NCBI GenBank assembly: GCA_903868655.1
Contig: CAIPWG010000328.1
Coordinates: forward strand, 1 to 5,378
Length of the DNA: 5,378 nucleotides
Reading direction: 5' to 3'
DNA from: an uncultured Sphingomonadales bacterium
Lineage (GTDB): Bacteria; Pseudomonadota; Alphaproteobacteria; Sphingomonadales; Sphingomonadaceae
Translations under genes and position numbers: made by a program
The notes under the pieces: generated by a model
What the model saw: the letters and a program-made list of their open reading frames with translations, nothing else
What the model was told of the DNA's origin: nothing
The model's database searches: none
Shown: piece after piece, positions 5,086 through 5,378 of the stretch
Position numbering within the stretch: position 1 is the first letter of the stretch
How the letters are laid out: each line of letters starts with the position of its first letter

Positions 5086-5378
5086 ATGCCCGACACGCTG
5101 AACCTGACCGACGCCGAATGGCGCGCCCGTCTGACGCCGGAACAATATCATGTGCTGCGCGAAGCGGGCACAGAACGCGCGTTCACTGGCAAGTATGATC
5201 GTAACAAGGCCGCAGGCGACTATTTCTGCGCAGGCTGCGGCGCGCCGCTGTTCGAATCCGACGCAAAATTCGACAGCGGCTGCGGTTGGCCCAGCTTTAC
5301 CGCACCCGCGCAAGACGAAGCCGTGACAGAATTGACCGATACCACCCACGGCATGATCCGCACCGAAGTGCGCTGTGC
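5086..5378 (+). CDS. msrB: Peptide-methionine (R)-S-oxide reductase MsrB, partial
   Basis: Repairs oxidised proteins by reducing methionine-R-sulfoxide, with thioredoxin as the usual electron donor. The first 97 codons are present and the right window edge cuts the rest. Recognisable parts are an N-terminal helical region ([19 protein letters not shown], 12-30), [17 protein letters not shown] (32-48), the first zinc pair C48-x2-C51, SGCGWPSF (64-71) with C66 where many family members keep the resolving cysteine, and THGM-x-R (87-92). It ends on C97, expected to be the first Cys of the second zinc pair. The catalytic Cys lies beyond the window. The numbering tracks E. coli MsrB with a shift of about three. 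No signal peptide, so cytoplasmic. The strong ribosome site fixes the start. The nearby HxlR gene with several cysteines makes an oxidative-stress context possible, which is inference only. Confidence 0.95.
   Translation, partial: MPDTLNLTDAEWRARLTPEQYHVLREAGTERAFTGKYDRNKAAGDYFCAGCGAPLFESDAKFDSGCGWPSFTAPAQDEAVTELTDTTHGMIRTEVRC

Noticed and set aside
4202..5086. Long open frame of 294 codons on the minus strand
   Set aside because: It is antisense to the exported-protein gene. Its composition is rich in Arg, Gly, His and Gln as expected for a shadow frame, and it has no recognisable domain or ribosome site.

Overview
The window is high-GC DNA with compact, strongly codon-biased genes. It probably comes from an alphaproteobacterium, most likely a sphingomonad-type organism. 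The best pointers are a small secreted UrcA-family protein (a family I associate mainly with Sphingomonadales and Caulobacterales) and an exported Ala-rich protein of a style common in that group. The assignment is an inference from gene style, not from a marker gene.

Left block, 1-2965, minus strand, transcribed right to left: a metallophosphoesterase (2204-2965), then after 102 bases an acetylpolyamine amidohydrolase of the histone-deacetylase superfamily (1070-2101), then, one base past its stop, a PuuP-like APC permease that runs off the left edge (1-1068). The last two look like a translationally linked pair for taking up polyamines (or related amines) and removing acetyl groups from acetylated ones. 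The phosphoesterase may share the transcript, but its link to the pathway is unknown.

Centre, 2966-3274: a 309-base divergent intergenic region. Its right half holds a long imperfect hairpin (3126-3184), then a GC-rich stem followed by five T (3183-3221). The loop of that second stem is perfectly complementary to a segment 26 bases downstream, so a pseudoknot or switch is possible. No + strand protein gene precedes this terminator-like element, so it is either the 3' end of a small RNA or a regulated 5' leader of the UrcA-family gene (3275-3619). This is the most unusual part of the window.

Right block, 3275-5378: the UrcA-family gene converges on and overlaps by 11 bases an HxlR-family regulator (3609-4100, minus). 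The regulator has its own TATAAT box, and a perfect ATTGC/GCAAT inverted repeat lies further upstream. The 260-base gap that follows (4101-4360) carries an AT-rich stretch, a pair of CTCTCC repeats and two tandem perfect hairpins (4254-4277 and 4290-4321). Next come an exported four-cysteine protein of unknown function (4361-5038) and, after 47 bases with a strong ribosome binding site, the start of msrB (5086 to the right edge). No mobile element, CRISPR array, tRNA or rRNA is visible.
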